Counted from the first letter of the stretch, positions 38,930 through 47,229 are shown. The stretch: 64,000 bases of DNA from Micromonospora citrea (GCF_900090315.1 NZ_FMHZ01000002.1:4682501-4746500); one strand, 5' to 3'. Numbers and translations are program-made. The notes: generated by a model from the letters alone, not told the origin.

Positions 38930-39883
38930 GTGGGCGTCTGGCAGATGTCATCGGATCTACTCGCGCGGAGCCGCTTCACGGTCTCGCCGATGGTCGACAC
39001 GGTCGCGGCGCTGCGCGCGCTGCACGACCCGCGTACTCCCTGGCAGCGGGCCTGGCGAAGGCCCCACGTCGAGGCGTTCCGGCGGATGCTGGCCGCCCGG
39101 CCCGTGGCCCGGGCGCTGCTGTCCGCGTCGTTCAACCCCAGGTGGACCGCGGATTTCCTCACCATCGCGCCAACCTCGCCCGAACCGACGTTCCCGGCGG
39201 AGCTGGCGGCCGTCGCGCGGTTGTCCGACGAGCGGATCCGGACCGACCTGCGGGCCACCCGCCCGGCGCCGCTCGCCGCCGAGCTGCTGGCGGACGGTCT
39301 CACCGGGCAGGTGACGGAGCTTCTCGACTGGGTCTGGACGCACGCCGTCGAGCCGGAGTGGCCGGAGCGGGAACGCCGGCTCCGCGCGGACATCGTGGCC
39401 CGCACCACCGCGTTGAGCACGAGCGGCTGGGCCGGGGTGTTCGCCGGCCTCAACCGCGGCATGCGCTGGCTGGGCGACGGTCGTCTCCAGGTCAACGACT
39501 ACCCGGAGCCGCCGCTGTCGCTCGACGAGGCCGAGCAGCTGGTCTTCATCCCGGCGCACTGCCGTCGCGGCTGGGTGGTCTGGGACAAGCCGATCCGGTT
39601 CGGGATGGTGTATCCGGCGCGCGGGATCCTGGTCGATCCCACCTCACCGGCGCCCGACGGGCTCGCCCGGCTGATCGGCGCGAACCGGGCCAACATCCTG
39701 GCCCGGCTGGACGCGCCGCTGAGCACCTCGCAGCTGGTGGTGGTGACGGGGCTGTCCCTCGGGACGGTGAGTGACCACCTGCGGGTGCTGCTCGAGGCGG
39801 GCGCCGTCAGCAAACGGCGGTCCGGGCGCGAGGTGCTCTACTGGCGTACGCCGCTCGGTGCGACGCTCGTCGGCGGTGGGTGA
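38930..39883 (+). CDS. ArsR-type winged-helix transcriptional regulator (DUF5937-like)
   Basis: Regulator of 317 residues. The N-terminal 230 residues form an Arg/Trp-rich domain of the DUF5937 kind (WQRAWRRPHVEAFRRM, SFNPRWTADFLT). The C-terminal helix-turn-helix is LDAPLSTSQLVVVTGLSLGTVSDHLRVLLEAGAVSKRRSGREVLY, typical of ArsR-family regulators with the DNA-binding part at the C-terminus. GTG at 38930 has GGAGG 6 nt upstream, a better start than ATG 38945. No metal-binding Cys cluster is seen, so the ligand is probably organic. It pairs with the divergent exporter. Confidence 0.82.
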   Translation: MGVWQMSSDLLARSRFTVSPMVDTVAALRALHDPRTPWQRAWRRPHVEAFRRMLAARPVARALLSASFNPRWTADFLTIAPTSPEPTFPAELAAVARLSDERIRTDLRATRPAPLAAELLADGLTGQVTELLDWVWTHAVEPEWPERERRLRADIVARTTALSTSGWAGVFAGLNRGMRWLGDGRLQVNDYPEPPLSLDEAEQLVFIPAHCRRGWVVWDKPIRFGMVYPARGILVDPTSPAPDGLARLIGANRANILARLDAPLSTSQLVVVTGLSLGTVSDHLRVLLEAGAVSKRRSGREVLYWRTPLGATLVGGG

Positions 39884-39921
39884 GCGGGGCCGCCCGGCCG
39901 GCGCCGGAACGCCTCAGCGGA

Positions 39922-40767
39922 TCAGCCGTCGCGCCTGGTGGTCCAGCGGAAGGTGGTCAGGCAGAGCACCAGGCCGATCACGCACCAGGCGACGAGCACC
40001 AGGGCGACCCGGTCCAGCTCGAACGAGCCCCCCGGCTCCCGCGCGCCGAAGCTCTCCGGCAGGAAGACCGCGCGCAGGCCCTGGCACATCCACTTCAGCG
40101 GGAAGATCGCCGCCACCTGCTGCATCCAGCTCGGCAGCTGGGTGAAGACGAAGAAGACCCCGGAGATGAACTGGAGCACCAGCGCGACCGGGGTCACCAC
40201 CGCCGAACCGCTGCGGGCGGTGCGGGCCAGGGACGAGATGGCGATGCCGCACAGCGTGCAGGCGGTGACGCCGAGCACCGACACCCAACCGAAGGTCAGC
40301 CACTTCGCGGCGGTGCCGGGCAGCTCCAGGTCGAACAGCGCGACCGAGACGGCGAGCAGCAGCGCGGTCTCGGCGATGCCGATGGCGACGACCATCAGCA
40401 CCTTGCCGGCGAACCAGACCCACTTCGGCATCGGCGTGCCCCGGTAGCGCTTGAGCACCCCCCGGTCCCGCTCGATGGGGATCCAGATGCCGAGGTTCTG
40501 GAAGCTGACCGTCATCAGGCCGGTGGCGATCATGCCGGTGATGAAGTACTGGGTGTAGCTCACGCCGGGGGCGATCTCGTCGCTGAAGATCGCCGCGAAG
40601 ATCAGGATCATGATGATCGGGAAGCCCATCGTGAAGACGACGGACTCCCGGCTGCGCAGGAACTGGGTGATCTCCAACCGGCCCTGGCGCAGGGTGAGGG
40701 CGACCGGGCCGGGTCGGCGGGCCGGTGCGGCGGTGGCCGGCGGGGCGGGCTTCGTCGTGGTGGTCAT
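39922..40767 (-). CDS. ABC-2 type transporter permease
   Basis: Membrane subunit of an ABC exporter; 281 residues. A Pro/Ala-rich cytoplasmic start is followed by six helices. The conserved helix-2/loop stretch ERDRGVLKRYRGTPMP and the AVVTPVALVLQFISGVFF segment are typical of DrrB/ABC-2 permeases. Its ATG overlaps the stop codon of the ATPase gene by 4 nt, so the two are translationally coupled. With the ATPase it forms a DrrAB-like exporter of unknown substrate. Confidence 0.92.
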   Translation of the reverse strand: MTTTTKPAPPATAAPARRPGPVALTLRQGRLEITQFLRSRESVVFTMGFPIIMILIFAAIFSDEIAPGVSYTQYFITGMIATGLMTVSFQNLGIWIPIERDRGVLKRYRGTPMPKWVWFAGKVLMVVAIGIAETALLLAVSVALFDLELPGTAAKWLTFGWVSVLGVTACTLCGIAISSLARTARSGSAVVTPVALVLQFISGVFFVFTQLPSWMQQVAAIFPLKWMCQGLRAVFLPESFGAREPGGSFELDRVALVLVAWCVIGLVLCLTTFRWTTRRDG

Positions 40768-41612
40768 CGGTGTCCGATCATGCGCAGGTAGATGTCCTCC
40801 AGGGTCGGTCGGGTCACCGTCAGGCCCGGGACCTCGCCGCCGAAGCGCGCGGCGAGCTCCGCCACCAGCGCCGTCGGCGTCGCGCTCTCCGCCGTGTCCA
40901 GCGTCCCGTCCGGCGTACGCCAGGAGACCGTCGCCAGGGCCGCCTGCCGGTTGCCGAGCCGGTCGGGCGCGGCGACCTCGACCACCCGGCCGCCGGCGAT
41001 CACGCCGACCCGGTCGGCCAGCGACTCGGCCTCGTCGAGGTAGTGCGTCGTCAGCACGATGGTGGTGCCGGCGGCGGCCAGGTCCCGGATCAGCTCCCAG
41101 AACTCTCGGCGGGCCTCCGGGTCGAAGCCGGTGGTCGGCTCGTCGAGGAAGAGCAGCTCGGGACGGCCGATGATGCCGAGCGCCACGTCGAGCCGCCGCT
41201 TCTGCCCGCCGGAGAGGGTGTGGGTGCGGGCCTTCGCCTTGCCGGCCAGCCCGACCCGCTCGATGACCTTGTCCGGGTCGTCGGCGCCCGGATAGAAGCC
41301 GGAGAAGTGCCGCACCACCTCGGCGACGGTCAGCTCGTCGAACTCGCCCGTGCCCTGGAGCACGATGCCCACCCGGGAACGCCAGTCGGCGTCGGGCTGG
41401 GCCGGGTCGCTGCCGAGGACACGGACCTCGCCGGCGTCGCGCCGCCGGTAGCCCTCCAGGATCTCCACCGTGGTGGTCTTGCCGGCGCCGTTCGGGCCGA
41501 GCAGGGCGAACACCTCGCCCCGGCGGACGTCGAGGTCCACCCCCGCCACCGCGACGGTGTCGCCGTACGCCTTGCGCAGCCCCCGGACGGAGATCGCGAG
41601 CTCGTCATCCAT
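40764..41612 (-). CDS. ABC transporter ATP-binding protein (DrrA-like)
   Basis: Nucleotide-binding subunit of 282 residues. Walker A is GPNGAGKTTTVEILEG, the signature LSGGQKRRLDVALGI, Walker B LLFLDEPTTGFDPEARR and the switch His LTTHYLDEAE. The C-terminal 70 residues carry the DrrA-type VELAARFGGEV...PTLEDIYLRM extension. The ATG at 41612 is preferred; the frame continues upstream for 26 non-homologous residues. It is divergent from meaA and precedes the permease with a 4-nt overlap. Confidence 0.94.
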   Translation of the reverse strand: MDDELAISVRGLRKAYGDTVAVAGVDLDVRRGEVFALLGPNGAGKTTTVEILEGYRRRDAGEVRVLGSDPAQPDADWRSRVGIVLQGTGEFDELTVAEVVRHFSGFYPGADDPDKVIERVGLAGKAKARTHTLSGGQKRRLDVALGIIGRPELLFLDEPTTGFDPEARREFWELIRDLAAAGTTIVLTTHYLDEAESLADRVGVIAGGRVVEVAAPDRLGNRQAALATVSWRTPDGTLDTAESATPTALVAELAARFGGEVPGLTVTRPTLEDIYLRMIGHR

Positions 41613-41737
41613 GCCGTCAAGTGTGCGACCTGGCCCGGGCCGTGACCCGGCCGGGGTGTGGTGCTCCGGCCCATGTCGAGGGCTTCGCACCCCGGCGTCC
41701 GCTCCATGGAGCTGTGTGGTTTTCCACAGCCCCGGTG

Positions 41738-41757
41738 ACTGAACGGTAACTTAGACT
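41738..41757 (+). promoter_or_regulatory. meaA promoter with operator-like sequence
   Basis: TAGACT (41752-41757) lies exactly 6 nt before the ATG of meaA (leaderless). ACTGAACGGTA (41738-41748) ends 3 nt before that box, in the spacer where a bound repressor would block RNA polymerase. The same 11 nt occurs upstream of ccr at 62925-62935. Confidence 0.6.
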
Positions 41758-41763
41758 CCCGCC

Positions 41764-43770
41764 ATGGACGAGAAGGCTCTCCCGGGTCGGCTGCCCGAAC
41801 GCGACCGCCCGTGGGTGATGCGCACGTACGCCGGGCACAGCTCGGCCACCGCCAGCAACGCGCTCTTCCGCCGGAACCTGGCGAAGGGGCAGACCGGCCT
41901 TTCGGTCGCCTTCGATCTGCCGACCCAGACCGGCTACGACCCCGACCACGAGCTCGCCGCCGGCGAGGTGGGCCGGGTGGGCGTGCCGGTGGCGCACCTC
42001 GGTGACATGCGGGCCCTCTTCGAGGGCATCCCGCTGGCCGAGATGAACACGTCCATGACCATCAACGCGCCCGCGATGTGGCTGCTCGCCCTCTACGGCA
42101 CCGTCGGCGCGGAGCAGGGCGCGGAGCTGTCCCGCTGCGCCGGCACCACGCAGAACGACATCATCAAGGAGTACCTGTCCCGGGGGACGTACATCTTCCC
42201 GCCGGCGGCGTCGCTGCGGCTGACCGCCGACGTCGTCGCGTACACGCTGCGCGAGATGCCCCGGTGGAACCCGGTCAACATCTGTTCGTACCACCTGCAG
42301 GAGGCCGGCGCGACGCCGGTGCAGGAGGTCGGCTTCGCGCTCTCCACCGCCGTCGCGGTGCTCGACGCGGTCCGCGACTCGGGCCAGGTGCCCGCCGAGC
42401 GGATGGGCGACGTCGTGCAGCGGATCTCTTTCTTCGTCAACGCCGGGGTGCGCTTCGTCGAGGAGATCGCCAAGATGCGCGCGTTCGGTGCGCTCTGGGA
42501 CGAGATCACCCGCGAGCGCTACGGGGTGGAGAACCCGAAGCAGCGCCGCTTCCGCTACGGCGTGCAGGTCAACTCGCTGGGCCTGACCGAGGCGCAGCCG
42601 GAGAACAACATCCAGCGCATCGTGCTGGAGATGCTCGGCGTGACCCTGTCCCGGGATGCCCGGGCCCGCGCCGTCCAGCTGCCCGCCTGGAACGAGGCGC
42701 TCGGCCTGCCCCGGCCGTGGGACCAGCAGTGGTCGCTGCGGATGCAGCAGGTGCTCGCGTACGAGTCGGACCTACTGGAGTACCCGGACCTCTTCGCCGG
42801 CTCGCACGTGATGACCGCGCTCGTCGACGAGATCGTCAGCGGCGCCCGGGTCGAGCTGGAGAAGGTGCTGGAGATGGGCGGCGTGGTCGCCGCCGTGGAG
42901 ACCGGCTACCTCAAGAGCGCGCTGGTCGCCTCGCTGGCCGAGCGGCGCCGCCGGATGGAGTCCGGCGCCGACGTGGTGGTCGGCGTCAACCGGTTCGCCG
43001 AGACCGAGCCGTCGCCGCTGACCGCGGCCGGCGCCGAGGCCGTCGAGCAGGTCGACCCCGCCGTCGAGGCGGCCGCCGTGGCGTCCGTACGACAGTGGCG
43101 TGCCGGTCGGGACGAGGCGGCCGTGGACGCGGCGCTGGCCCGGCTCCGCGCGGACGCCGCGACCACGGCGAACCTGATGGACGCGACGCTGGAGTGCGTG
43201 CGGGCCGGGGTCACCACCGGCGAGTGGGCCGGCGCGCTGCGCCAGGTCTTCGGCGAGTACCGCGCGCCCACCGGACTGGCGGGCGCTGCCGGGGCCGGCG
43301 GCGACGCCACCCTGTCCGGCGTCCGGGAGCGGGTCGCCGCCACCGCCCGCGAGCTGGGCAGCGGCCGGCTGCGCCTGCTGGTCGGCAAGCCCGGCCTGGA
43401 CGGGCACTCCAACGGCGCGGAGCAGATCGCGGTGCGCGCCCGCGACGCCGGCTTCGAGGTGGTCTACCAGGGCATCCGGCTGACCGCCGGGCAGATCGTC
43501 GCCGCCGCCGTGGAGGAGGACGTGGACCTGGTCGGCCTCTCCGTGCTCTCCGGATCGCACCTGGCCGCGGTGCCGGCGGTGCTGGACGGGCTGCGCGCCG
43601 CCGGCCGGCCGGACCTGCCCGTGGTGGTCGGCGGCATCATCCCGGCCGGCGACGCCCAGCGGCTCCGGGCCGCCGGGGTGGCCCGGGTCTTCACGCCGAA
43701 GGACTTCGCCCTCACGGGCATCATCGACGAGCTGGTCACCGTCGTCCGCGAGGCCAACGGGCTCCAGTGA
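41764..43770 (+). CDS. meaA: ethylmalonyl-CoA mutase family protein (MeaA)
   Basis: Adenosylcobalamin-dependent acyl-CoA mutase of 668 residues. The TIM-barrel opens MRTYAGHSSATASN and contains LPTQTGYDPDHE and the FVNAGVRFVEEIAKMRAFG stretch. The C-terminal B12 domain has LDGHSNGAEQ (DxHxxG, Asp546/His548), where His replaces the dimethylbenzimidazole ligand. The single-chain 668-residue form is the MeaA/Ecm type, converting ethylmalonyl-CoA to methylsuccinyl-CoA. The canonical methylmalonyl-CoA mutase is a larger protein. Ccr, epimerase and thiolase genes in the window support this role. It is leaderless, and a strong bidirectional terminator follows. Confidence 0.92.
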   Translation: MDEKALPGRLPERDRPWVMRTYAGHSSATASNALFRRNLAKGQTGLSVAFDLPTQTGYDPDHELAAGEVGRVGVPVAHLGDMRALFEGIPLAEMNTSMTINAPAMWLLALYGTVGAEQGAELSRCAGTTQNDIIKEYLSRGTYIFPPAASLRLTADVVAYTLREMPRWNPVNICSYHLQEAGATPVQEVGFALSTAVAVLDAVRDSGQVPAERMGDVVQRISFFVNAGVRFVEEIAKMRAFGALWDEITRERYGVENPKQRRFRYGVQVNSLGLTEAQPENNIQRIVLEMLGVTLSRDARARAVQLPAWNEALGLPRPWDQQWSLRMQQVLAYESDLLEYPDLFAGSHVMTALVDEIVSGARVELEKVLEMGGVVAAVETGYLKSALVASLAERRRRMESGADVVVGVNRFAETEPSPLTAAGAEAVEQVDPAVEAAAVASVRQWRAGRDEAAVDAALARLRADAATTANLMDATLECVRAGVTTGEWAGALRQVFGEYRAPTGLAGAAGAGGDATLSGVRERVAATARELGSGRLRLLVGKPGLDGHSNGAEQIAVRARDAGFEVVYQGIRLTAGQIVAAAVEEDVDLVGLSVLSGSHLAAVPAVLDGLRAAGRPDLPVVVGGIIPAGDAQRLRAAGVARVFTPKDFALTGIIDELVTVVREANGLQ

Positions 43771-43771
43771 C

Positions 43772-43818
43772 GAGAAGAGGCCCTCGCCGACGCAACGGGT
43801 CGACGAGGGCCTCTTCTC
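43772..43818. terminator. bidirectional terminator between meaA and DUF1540 gene
   Basis: Perfect 15-bp stem GAGAAGAGGCCCTCG / CGAGGGCCTCTTCTC with a 17-nt loop, directly after the meaA stop codon and 7 nt beyond the end of the convergent gene. Confidence 0.9.
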
Positions 43819-43825
43819 CGTCTCG

Positions 43826-44128
43826 TCAGCGGCTGCTGTACGTCATGCAGTCGGCCATGTCGTTGTCCGGGCCGACCTTGATCCCCGGCGCACGGCACTC
43901 CAACTGGTCGTTGTGCCGGCAGTCGGCCCGCTGGCAGGCGCCCACCTGCGCGGTCATCCCGCCGTCCACGCCGCCCCGGACCGACGGCATCTCGACGAAG
44001 GTGTGGCAGTGCGCGTGGTCCGGGCTGCCGATCGTGATGGCGAAGGCGTGGCAGTCGTTGGTGTGGTTGTACGAGCAGGCCGCGACCACACACTCCTGGA
44101 CGCGGGGCATCTCCACTGCTGCGGTCAT
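43826..44128 (-). CDS. DUF1540 domain protein, two Cys-rich modules
   Basis: 100-residue protein with two copies of a four-Cys module. Cys 13, 18, 26, 41 and Cys 65, 70, 78, 94 share the spacing C-x4-C-x7-C-x14/15-C, matching the DUF1540 family. These are likely metal sites (zinc or similar), but the function is unknown. A strong AGAGGAGGT ribosome binding site precedes the ATG at 44128. It is convergent with meaA and shares its terminator. Confidence 0.88.
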   Translation of the reverse strand: MTAAVEMPRVQECVVAACSYNHTNDCHAFAITIGSPDHAHCHTFVEMPSVRGGVDGGMTAQVGACQRADCRHNDQLECRAPGIKVGPDNDMADCMTYSSR

Positions 44129-44188
44129 GAGACCTCCTCTAGATTCTTGCCCCGATTTTAGGCTTTTGGAGTGGTTCGCGATGCGGGT

Positions 44189-45094
44189 TCAGCCCGCTCC
44201 GAGCACCTCCGACAGCGGAGCCGGCTCCAGCCCGCGCTCCGCCAGCCCCGCCAGGATGTGCGGCAGCGCCTCGTCCGTCATCGGCGCGTTCGCCTCCGTC
44301 ACGTGCAGCACGATGACCGAGCCGGGACGTACGCCGTCCAGCGCCGCCCGCACCACCGGCCGCCAGGACTTCGCGAACGGATCCCCGCTCACCACGTCGC
44401 CGTCCACCACCGTGAGCCCCAGCGGCGCCAGCGCGGCCAGCGCCTTCCGGTCGTGGCACAGTCCCGGGAAGCGGAAGTACCTGGTCTGCCGTCCGCCGTA
44501 CGCGGCCACCACGTCGAAGGTCCGCGCCACGTCGGCGGTCATCTCCCGCTCGGCGATGCGGGGCAGGCCGTAGCAGTCCGGGGTGAACGCCAGGTGCCCG
44601 TACGTGTGGTTGGCCAACTCGAATCGCGGGTTCGCGGCGAGCCGCCGGGTCACCGCCGGGTACTGCTCGACCCACTTGCCGGTCAGGAAGAAGGTGGCCG
44701 GGACCTGCTCCCGTTCCAGCAGGTCGATGATCTTCAGGTTCGCGTACGACCGCACCGCCCCGCTGCGTAGCTGGTATCGCATCGCGTCCGTCATGTCCGC
44801 GTCGAAGGTGAGCGCCACCTTGTTCCCCGTACGCGGTCCGTGGTCGACGACGGGTGGCCTGGTCCCTGGTGGGGTCGCGCCCGGGACGGTCCCGGCGGGT
44901 GTCCGCGCCGGCCCCGGTTGTGTCGCCGGCCGTCCCGGGGCCGTCGGCGTGGCCGCGGGCCCCGCGTCCGGGAGCCGGAGGATGCCGGCGTTGGCCGGTG
45001 TACGCAGCGGAGCCGGGCCGGCGAGGAGCGCCGCGGCCGCGATCACGGCGGTGACGGTCGCGGCCAACGAAACGTGGGAGATCTTCACGGGCAC
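44189..45094 (-). CDS. secreted polysaccharide deacetylase (NodB-like)
   Basis: Carbohydrate esterase family 4-type enzyme of 301 residues. A signal peptide or anchor (VTAVIAAAALLAGPAPL) is followed by a Pro/Ala/Thr-rich linker of about 60 residues and then the NodB domain. Motif 1 is LTFDADMTD (general-base and metal Asp, the variant TFDAD form). Motif 2 is NHTYGH with the metal His residues, and motif 3 is FRFPGLCHD. It may deacetylate peptidoglycan or another wall polymer. Start: GTG at 45094 lies 8 nt after a CATCAT box on the minus strand and lacks a ribosome binding site; GTG 45088 is the alternative. Confidence 0.87.
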   Translation of the reverse strand: MPVKISHVSLAATVTAVIAAAALLAGPAPLRTPANAGILRLPDAGPAATPTAPGRPATQPGPARTPAGTVPGATPPGTRPPVVDHGPRTGNKVALTFDADMTDAMRYQLRSGAVRSYANLKIIDLLEREQVPATFFLTGKWVEQYPAVTRRLAANPRFELANHTYGHLAFTPDCYGLPRIAEREMTADVARTFDVVAAYGGRQTRYFRFPGLCHDRKALAALAPLGLTVVDGDVVSGDPFAKSWRPVVRAALDGVRPGSVIVLHVTEANAPMTDEALPHILAGLAERGLEPAPLSEVLGAG

Positions 45095-45196
45095 CGGGAG
45101 ATGATGCCAGCGGTCGGTGGCTGACGTGTGCCCGCGTGGGTGTGGGTGTGGTTGCCGTGCGTTCTCTGGTGTGCGGTGCGTCGTGGTGGGGGTGTG

Positions 45197-45268
45197 GGGT
45201 GTGGCCCGCCGTGCCCGGCTCCGGGCGGTCAGGCTTGATCCCTGCGCCGGGCACGGCGGGCCACACCC
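45197..45268 (+). repeat. conserved-loop hairpin element, copy 2
   Basis: A perfect 23-bp inverted repeat: arm 45197-45219 starts GGGTGTGGCC and arm 45246-45268 ends GGCCACACCC. It encloses a 26-nt apical segment (45220-45245) identical at 25 of 26 positions to that of the hairpin at 33938-34011. The two stems share no sequence. It lies about 100 nt upstream of the deacetylase start and 510 nt upstream of the lysozyme-like gene. Confidence 0.88.
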
Positions 45269-45781
45269 CGTCGGTGGTTGCGCGTCGTCCGTGCCGCCCT
45301 GTTCGTCGGCGCCGCTCCGGTCTGCGCTGACGATCCGGTGTGCGTCCGAGCGTTCGGTCTGCGGCGTTGTGCCCGGCGTGTGCCCGGCGTTCTGGGCCGC
45401 CTGGTGTTCGACGGTGTCGGGTGTCGGGTCGGGTGTCCGGTTTCGGGGTGTGGCCGGGGGCATCGTGGGCGCGGAATCGTGGCGGGGTCGGGGTCGTTAC
45501 ACCCTGCGTACGGCCGAGTGAGGGCACGTCGCCGCCTGCGGGCGGGGGTGCCGGGCCCGGAATGACGGCGGGCCGGCGGTCGTTGGACATGGTCCGGCCG
45601 ACGAGGGCGTCCCCCCGCCCCCGCGACACGGGCCACGATCCGGCCCACGCGAGGCCGGTCTGATTCTTCCCGGCACCCGTGCCGGATCCCCCCAGTTCCC
45701 TTTTGAGCGCCGGACGGTGCTTGCACCCCTGCTGCCGACCCCCTTCGGCTCGTGGGTGCCTTCCCCCGAATGGAGCCCATC
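45269..45781. other. 513-nt stretch without a recognisable gene
   Basis: Upstream region of the secreted lysozyme-like gene. Open frames on both strands are compositional only. The one local structure I see is CCGGCACCCGTGCCGG (45670-45685), about 95 nt before the start. The bases after 45686 (TCCCCCCAGTTCCCTTTTGAG) are less GC-rich and may hold the promoter, but no box pair is convincing. No c-di-AMP (ydaO) riboswitch landmarks were found. Confidence 0.5.
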
Positions 45782-46375
45782 GTGAACACGATCATGCGTA
45801 AGAGCGTCCTGGGTGTCGCTGGTCTGGCCTTCGCCGGTGGTGTGTTCGCCGGTCCGGCCACCGCTCACGCCGCCCCGGCCGAGGCCGCTCCGGTCACCGC
45901 GGTGGCGGTGCAGGCCGACAAGCCGGCCGTGGACAAGGGCAAGCTGGTTCCGCACGGTGTGCAGGGTGCGCAGTCGCGCATCGATCTGTCGGACGAGCAG
46001 GTCGGCAACGTGAAGGCGATCGTCGCGGCGACGAAGAAGGCCGGGATGGACGAGCGTGCCGCCGTGGTGGCGATCGCGACGGCGTTGCAGGAGTCGAAGC
46101 TGGAGAACCTGGGTCATCTGGGTGAGCGCAACGACCATGACTCGCAGGGCCTGTTCCAGCAGCGCCCGTCCTCGGGTTGGGGCACGGTGGAGCAGATCAC
46201 CGACCCGGAGTACTCGACCATGGCGTTCCTGAAGGGTCTCAAGCAGGTCGACGGGTGGCAGGACATGCCGCTGACGAAGGCGGCGCAGACGGTGCAGGTG
46301 TCGGCCTACCCCGACCACTACGCGCAGTGGGAGCAGCAGGCCGCCGACCTCGTCACCGAGCACTGGAACAGCTGA
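45782..46375 (+). CDS. secreted lysozyme-like (transglycosylase-fold) protein
   Basis: Exported protein of 197 residues. The signal peptide MRKSVLGVAGLAFAGGVFAGPATAHA is cleaved near AHA-AP. A short Val/Ala/Lys linker leads into a roughly 110-residue domain with VAIATALQESKLENLGHLGERNDHDSQGLFQQRPSSGWGT. The QES Glu followed by a QGLFQQRP stretch resembles the catalytic region of goose-type/SLT lysozyme-like proteins found in many actinobacteria. Peptidoglycan cleavage is likely but unproven. GTG at 45782 has GGAG 6 nt upstream; ATG 45794 would shorten the signal peptide by four residues. Codons are unusually rich in third-position T (GGT, CGT), suggesting adaptation for high expression. Confidence 0.82.
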   Translation: MNTIMRKSVLGVAGLAFAGGVFAGPATAHAAPAEAAPVTAVAVQADKPAVDKGKLVPHGVQGAQSRIDLSDEQVGNVKAIVAATKKAGMDERAAVVAIATALQESKLENLGHLGERNDHDSQGLFQQRPSSGWGTVEQITDPEYSTMAFLKGLKQVDGWQDMPLTKAAQTVQVSAYPDHYAQWEQQAADLVTEHWNS

Positions 46376-46400
46376 CACAGACCTTCCACCACAAGGGGGA

Positions 46401-46438
46401 CCGTCGGCCGGCACCCGAACACGGGTGCCGGCCGACGG
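46401..46438. terminator. terminator hairpin 1 (lysozyme-like gene)
   Basis: Perfect 17-bp stem CCGTCGGCCGGCACCCG / CGGGTGCCGGCCGACGG with an AACA tetraloop. Confidence 0.9.
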
Positions 46439-46454
46439 CACATCCACAAACGTC

Positions 46455-46489
46455 ACGGCCGGCACCCCCACGCGCGGGGTGCCGGCCGT
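46455..46489. terminator. terminator hairpin 2 (DUF4126 gene)
   Basis: Perfect 14-bp stem ACGGCCGGCACCCC / GGGGTGCCGGCCGT with a 7-nt loop. It shares the GGCCGGCACCC core with the hairpin 17 nt away, so alternative cross-pairing is possible. Confidence 0.88.
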
Positions 46490-46546
46490 CGACGATCCGC
46501 TGGGCCACCCGGCGCACGCGGAAGCCGGGTGGCGGCGCGTACGCGG

Positions 46547-47164
46547 TCAGACCCGGAAGCCGGCGGCCCGCGCCGCCTGACGTTCCCGGCGGCGGTCGGA
46601 CCGGCGGCGCAGGAACCAGAAGACGAACAGGACCAGCCCGGCCAGGAACGCCAGCACCAGCACGGGCAGGAGGATGGCCGCCACCGACACGACGACGCTG
46701 GTGGCGTCCTCGGCGGTGCTGGCCACGGGGGCGCCCACGCCGGCGGTGGTCGCGTTGATGACGGGTCGGGCGGCCGACTTCAACAGGTGCACGCCGAGGG
46801 CGATCAGCACCCCGGTCACCACCGGCACCCACTGGTTCGAGGAGAAGAAGCTCGCGGGGTCGCTCACGGTCACCGTCTCCGACGAGGCTCCCGCCCCGAA
46901 GGCCAGGCCGCCGGCGGTCGGCCGGACCACGGTCTGCACCACGTCGTTGACGTGGTCGACGACGGGCACCTTGTCGGCCACCACCTCGATCACCAGCAGC
47001 ACCGCCAGGATGGCGACCACCCAGCCGTTGCCGAGCCACTGCCACCCGGCGGGCAGGTCGATCACGTCGGTGTAGCGGGCCAGCAAACCCATGGTGAGCA
47101 GGGGGATGTAGGCGTTCAACCCCGCCGAGGCGGCGAGGCCGGTACCGGTCAGAACTTCGAGCAC
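46547..47164 (-). CDS. DUF4126 integral membrane protein
   Basis: 205 residues with four to five hydrophobic segments. The start [27 protein letters not shown] is the DUF4126 signature (Gly-Leu-Asn-Ala-Tyr). A central amphipathic stretch, [22 protein letters not shown], and an Arg-rich cytoplasmic end ([18 protein letters not shown]) follow. No function is established for the family. GTG start at 47164, divergent from nucS by 71 nt. Confidence 0.85.
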   Translation of the reverse strand: MLEVLTGTGLAASAGLNAYIPLLTMGLLARYTDVIDLPAGWQWLGNGWVVAILAVLLVIEVVADKVPVVDHVNDVVQTVVRPTAGGLAFGAGASSETVTVSDPASFFSSNQWVPVVTGVLIALGVHLLKSAARPVINATTAGVGAPVASTAEDATSVVVSVAAILLPVLVLAFLAGLVLFVFWFLRRRSDRRRERQAARAAGFRV

Positions 47165-47223
47165 CGTCTCAGCATCGCACCGGCACGCCAGTGCCGCTCG
47201 GTGGCGCGGGCCGGTGCCTCGGC

Positions 47224-47229
47224 TACCCT
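47224..47229 (+). promoter_or_regulatory. -10 box of leaderless nucS
   Basis: TACCCT lies exactly 6 nt before the GTG of nucS, without a ribosome binding site. Confidence 0.5.

Noticed and set aside
41718..41726. DnaA box (TTTTCCACA) upstream of meaA
   Set aside because: One mismatch to TTRTCCACA, single copy, no origin context, and it is part of a small TGTGG/CCACA hairpin.
33938..45268. Retron msr/msd or integron attC sites as the explanation of the two hairpins
   Set aside because: No reverse transcriptase or integrase gene in the window, and the loci contain no cassette-like structure.
45269..45781. c-di-AMP (ydaO) riboswitch upstream of the wall-hydrolase-like gene
   Set aside because: Expected in this context, but the conserved ydaO landmarks (GGTGAA, GACAGCTCACCTCG-like blocks) are not present.
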